This document shows, piece by piece, positions 14,404 through 16,699 of a stretch of 16,699 nucleotides of DNA. How positions within the stretch are numbered: the first letter of the stretch is position 1; every line of letters starts with the position of its first letter. This DNA comes from an uncultured Eubacteriales bacterium (GTDB lineage: Bacteria > Bacillota > Clostridia > Oscillospirales > QAMX01): the NCBI GenBank assembly GCA_900551265.1, contig URVL01000037.1:1-16699 (forward strand), in the 5' to 3' direction. Under the pieces are notes generated by a model, which was not told where the DNA came from, searched no databases, and was given only the letters and a program-made list of their open reading frames with translations. The position numbers and the translations under genes are program-made.

Positions 14404-14910
14404 ATGATATGCCCAAGATGTTCCCGCGAAATGGGGAGCGACAAGTCCGTGTGTGATTACTGTGGTTTTACGTTCCAGACGCCTAAAAATAGCGGCGACC
14501 CCCATACGGCGCCGTATTCTTCTACGCCCTTTACAGGAGCTGCATCCGGCAGATATGCTTCGGAACCTTCTTCTGCACCGGAGTCCGGTTCCCATACTGT
14601 GCCTCCGTATACAGCGGCGCAGACGCAGGTTCCTCCATATCCGCCCGTCTATCCTTCATACATGGAGCGGTCTCAAAACGAGCCCCTTTCGATTGGGCAG
14701 TATATCGGGATGCTTCTGCTCAGCTGTATCCCCCTGATCGGACTGATCGTTATGATAATATGGGCCGCCGGTCGAAATACCAATGTTAACCGTAAACATT
14801 TTGCCGCCGCCGTACTGATTTTAAAGGCACTTTCCATTATTTTTATACTGGGCGCATGTATCGTCTTTTTTGTTTACAACACGCCGCTCTATTTCTATTT
14901 TTACAGGTAA
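14404..14910 (+). CDS. Zinc-ribbon protein with Pro/Ser linker and two membrane helices
   Basis: This 168-residue protein begins with a zinc ribbon, CPRC and CDYCG (Cys3, Cys6, Cys17, Cys20), enough for one Zn2+ site. A low-complexity linker rich in Ser, Pro, Tyr and Thr spans about 27-92 and leads to two hydrophobic segments (about 100-123 and 136-158) joined by GRNTNVNRKHFAAA. This architecture, a cytosolic zinc ribbon tethered to two helices, is common in Clostridia and is of unknown function, possibly protein-protein contacts at the membrane. TTGGAGG lies before the ATG. The DUF1848 gene follows after 24 bp with no terminator between, so the two are probably co-transcribed. Confidence 0.85.
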   Translation: MICPRCSREMGSDKSVCDYCGFTFQTPKNSGDPHTAPYSSTPFTGAASGRYASEPSSAPESGSHTVPPYTAAQTQVPPYPPVYPSYMERSQNEPLSIGQYIGMLLLSCIPLIGLIVMIIWAAGRNTNVNRKHFAAAVLILKALSIIFILGACIVFFVYNTPLYFYFYR

Positions 14911-14934
14911 TATGATTTTTTTGAGGTATATGAT

Positions 14935-15864
14935 ATGATCGTCTCCGCTTCGAGGCGCACGGATATTCCCTGCTGGTTTGCACCCTGGTTTGCCGGCAGG
15001 ATACGAGCGGGTTATGTTCTGACACGCAATCCCATGAATCATGCGCAGCTCTCCCGTATTCCACTTTCTCCAGATGTGGTAGATTGTATTGTCTTCTGGA
15101 CGAAGGATCCGCAACCTATGCTGCCGTATCTTGAGCTTCTGGACCGTCTTGGATATCTCTATTATTTTCAATTTACACTGACGCCGTATGGACGGGATTT
15201 GGAACCTGGACTGCGGGAAAAGAAAGACATTATGGATACGTTCCGATCCCTTTCCTGCAAAATTGGCAGCACGCGTGTGCTCTGGCGCTACGATCCCATT
15301 GTTATAAATGATGTGTACAACGTAACCTGGCACCAAACGCAATTTTCTCAGATGTGCGAAACGCTTGCGCCATATACCAGGCGCGTAACCATCAGCTTTG
15401 TAGATTTATACGCCAAACTCCGCAGCAATTTGTTCCGTGCGCTTGCAGGACATGAAATGGAGGAACTCGCAGCTTTTTTGGGGGAAACGGCAAGAATATA
15501 TGGCTTGGATATTTGTGCCTGCTGTGAAAATATGGATCTGACTCCATACGGCATCCGGCCGGCTGCCTGTATTGACCGGGAACTGATTGCGTCTATTTGT
15601 GGCTGTCCTCTTACGATACCACGTGACGCAAATCAACGTGCTGGCTGTGGCTGTGCCGCAAGCATTGACATCGGCGCTTATGACACGTGCCAGAATGGAT
15701 GTGTGTATTGCTATGCGAATCACGGCGTCGCTGCAGTACAGCGTCGTTTTGCCCAGCACGATCCTTCATCGGAACTTCTATACGGTACGGTCCGTGAAGG
15801 TGAAATCATTAAACTGCGTCAAGTGCATTCCTACCGAAACAGACAACAGACATTTTTTGATTGA
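14935..15864 (+). CDS. DUF1848 protein with C-terminal iron-sulfur-like cysteine cluster
   Basis: This 309-residue cytosolic protein matches DUF1848. It opens with SASRRTDIPCWFAPWF, followed by RNPMNHAQLSRIPL and DCIVFWTKDPQPM. The C-terminal part is rich in cysteine: CGC at 238-240, then DTCQNGCVYCYAN with Cys252, Cys256 and Cys259 in CxxxCxxC spacing, the spacing radical SAM enzymes use for their 4Fe-4S cluster. Radical SAM motifs usually lie near the N terminus of the barrel, so a C-terminal position is uncommon. The function of the family is unknown, and a link to radical chemistry or nucleic acid repair is inference. TTGAGGT before the ATG is the ribosome binding site. It is the second gene of a unit with the zinc-ribbon protein and ends in a strong terminator. 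Confidence 0.86.
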   Translation: MIVSASRRTDIPCWFAPWFAGRIRAGYVLTRNPMNHAQLSRIPLSPDVVDCIVFWTKDPQPMLPYLELLDRLGYLYYFQFTLTPYGRDLEPGLREKKDIMDTFRSLSCKIGSTRVLWRYDPIVINDVYNVTWHQTQFSQMCETLAPYTRRVTISFVDLYAKLRSNLFRALAGHEMEELAAFLGETARIYGLDICACCENMDLTPYGIRPAACIDRELIASICGCPLTIPRDANQRAGCGCAASIDIGAYDTCQNGCVYCYANHGVAAVQRRFAQHDPSSELLYGTVREGEIIKLRQVHSYRNRQQTFFD

Positions 15865-15906
15865 ACAAAGAAGTACCACGTCAAAACGGACGTGGTACTT
15901 CTTTGT
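15865..15906. terminator. Bidirectional terminator with perfect 18-bp stem
   Basis: ACAAAGAAGTACCACGTC (15865-15882) pairs perfectly with 15889-15906 around the loop AAAACG. It begins on the base after the DUF1848 stop codon and lies 27 bp from the dapL stop on the other strand. The arms supply only short T-rich ends (CTTCTTTGT), but the long stem makes termination of both convergent genes likely. Confidence 0.85.
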
Positions 15907-15933
15907 AATGCGTCTTTCTTTCAAGTGTTAATT

Positions 15934-16699
15934 TTACAATACAGAAGTGATTCTGCGCACACCCTCGGCAGTATCTTCAGCAGAGCCAAAGGCCGTGAGG
16001 CGGATATATCCTTCTCCACACGGGCCAAAACCAACGCCCGGCGTACAGACGATATTTGCCTCTTGCAAAAATTTGTCAAACAGTTCCCAGGATCCCATGC
16101 CATCCGGCGTTTTCATCCAGATATACGGTGCATTTTCCCCGCCCGACACCTGAATGCCTGCATTGCGCAGGCCGTTTAATATGGTGGCGGCGTTTTGCAT
16201 ATAAAAATCGATGGTCTGACGTACTTCACGCTTTCCCTGCTCCGTATAAATGGCAGCGGCGCCCCTTTGCACGACATATGGCACGCCGTTAAACTTGGTG
16301 CTTTGGCGGCGATTCCACATATCCCGCAAACTGATACCGCCACGAATTAACTTGCGCGGCACGACCGTATAGGCACAGCGGTTTCCGGTAAAACCGGCAG
16401 TCTTTGAGAAGGAGCGGAACTCAATTGCACATTCCTGCGCGCCCTCAATTTCATAGATCGTATGAGGCATTCCAGGCGTTTGGATAAATGCTTCATAGGC
16501 AGAATCATACAGGATAACAGAACCATTCTCCCGGGCATAATCCACCCAGGCCCGCAGCTGCTCACGATTTGCCATCGCACCGGTTGGGTTATTTGGAAAG
16601 CAAAGATAGATCATATCCGCCCGTACCTGTGGGATTTGCGGCACAAAGCCCGTTTCGGCCGTACACTCGAGATAAACCAGACGGCTCCAGCGTCCGTCA
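15934..16699 (-). CDS. dapL: LL-diaminopimelate aminotransferase, 5' end outside window
   Basis: The C-terminal 254 residues or so of a fold-type I PLP aminotransferase are present, and the frame stays open to the window edge. YLCFPNNPTGAM is the conserved NPTG segment, SVILYDSAYEAFI contains the Asp/Tyr cofactor contacts, and EFRSFSKTAGFTGNRCAYTV contains the Schiff-base lysine. The wording of these motifs, together with LVYLECTAETGFVPQIP just upstream, is typical of DapL rather than of aspartate aminotransferases. DapL makes LL-diaminopimelate directly from tetrahydrodipicolinate and glutamate, for lysine and peptidoglycan. The family is about 400-410 residues, so roughly the first 150 lie beyond 16699. 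The GTG at 16644 is internal. It is convergent with the DUF1848 gene and shares its hairpin. Confidence 0.93.
   Translation of the reverse strand, partial: DGRWSRLVYLECTAETGFVPQIPQVRADMIYLCFPNNPTGAMANREQLRAWVDYARENGSVILYDSAYEAFIQTPGMPHTIYEIEGAQECAIEFRSFSKTAGFTGNRCAYTVVPRKLIRGGISLRDMWNRRQSTKFNGVPYVVQRGAAAIYTEQGKREVRQTIDFYMQNAATILNGLRNAGIQVSGGENAPYIWMKTPDGMGSWELFDKFLQEANIVCTPGVGFGPCGEGYIRLTAFGSAEDTAEGVRRITSVL

Noticed and set aside
14821..15342. Minus-strand open frame spanning the zinc-ribbon and DUF1848 genes
   Set aside because: Runs antisense across two supported genes, shows no conserved motif and has no ribosome binding site I can see.
1..16699. CRISPR array, tRNA, rRNA, insertion sequence or attachment site
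   Set aside because: No regularly spaced direct repeats, no cloverleaf-like segment ending in the usual TTC arm, no transposase or integrase motif and no paired terminal repeats were found by eye.

Overview
The window looks like chromosomal DNA of a Bacillota, class Clostridia bacterium, probably an anaerobic gut-type member of the Oscillospiraceae or a related family. The reasons are the strong GGAGG-type ribosome binding sites, short leaders with sigma-A-like promoters, moderate GC content, and a set of families common there: KdpD-like kinase with Ktr, DUF368, DUF2812, DUF1848, WG repeats, flavodoxin/cyclophilin lipoprotein and LL-diaminopimelate aminotransferase. No rRNA, tRNA, CRISPR array, insertion sequence or phage gene was seen. 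Both ends cut through genes. No gap between genes exceeds about 235 bp.

Layout. (1) 2-682 (+): 3' part of a HAD-family phosphatase, followed by a small hairpin. (2) 849-5516 (+): a compact five-gene unit made of a short KdpD-like sensor kinase, a KdpE-like response regulator, the potassium channel subunit KtrB, its NAD-binding gating ring subunit KtrA, and a DUF368 membrane protein (a family that includes undecaprenyl-phosphate translocases). Neighbouring genes overlap or lie close together, an extended -10 promoter precedes the unit and a 17-bp-stem terminator closes it. Here a Kdp-type two-component system is joined to Ktr rather than to KdpFABC. (3) 5713-9771 (-): four genes read leftward, namely a flavodoxin/cyclophilin-like lipoprotein, an alpha/beta hydrolase, an aldo/keto reductase and a carboxymuconolactone-decarboxylase-family protein. 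The first gene has a clear promoter with a perfect 15-bp palindrome across the spacer and -10, a probable operator for a regulator encoded elsewhere. (4) 10004-12992: a DUF2752 membrane protein (+), a YihY/BrkB membrane protein (-) and an exported WG-repeat protein (+). (5) 13065-15864: a DUF2812 membrane protein (-), then a zinc-ribbon membrane protein and a cysteine-rich DUF1848 protein (+). (6) 15934-16699 (-): C-terminal part of LL-diaminopimelate aminotransferase (dapL).

How it fits together. Region 2 is a self-contained potassium-uptake unit with its own sensor, and its last gene suggests a link between ion homeostasis and recycling of the cell-wall lipid carrier. Region 3 looks like an inducible redox/detoxification cluster with an exported flavoprotein. 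The remaining genes are mostly envelope proteins of unknown function. Long, nearly perfect inverted repeats act as terminators at 5571-5606, 13016-13065 and 15865-15906. A further hairpin at 9918-9964 has no gene to terminate. I found no clearly new multi-gene defence or mobile system. The most distinctive features are the KdpDE-Ktr-DUF368 unit, the palindromic promoter at 9849-9878, the orphan hairpin at 9918-9964 and the C-terminal radical-SAM-like cysteine motif in the DUF1848 protein.
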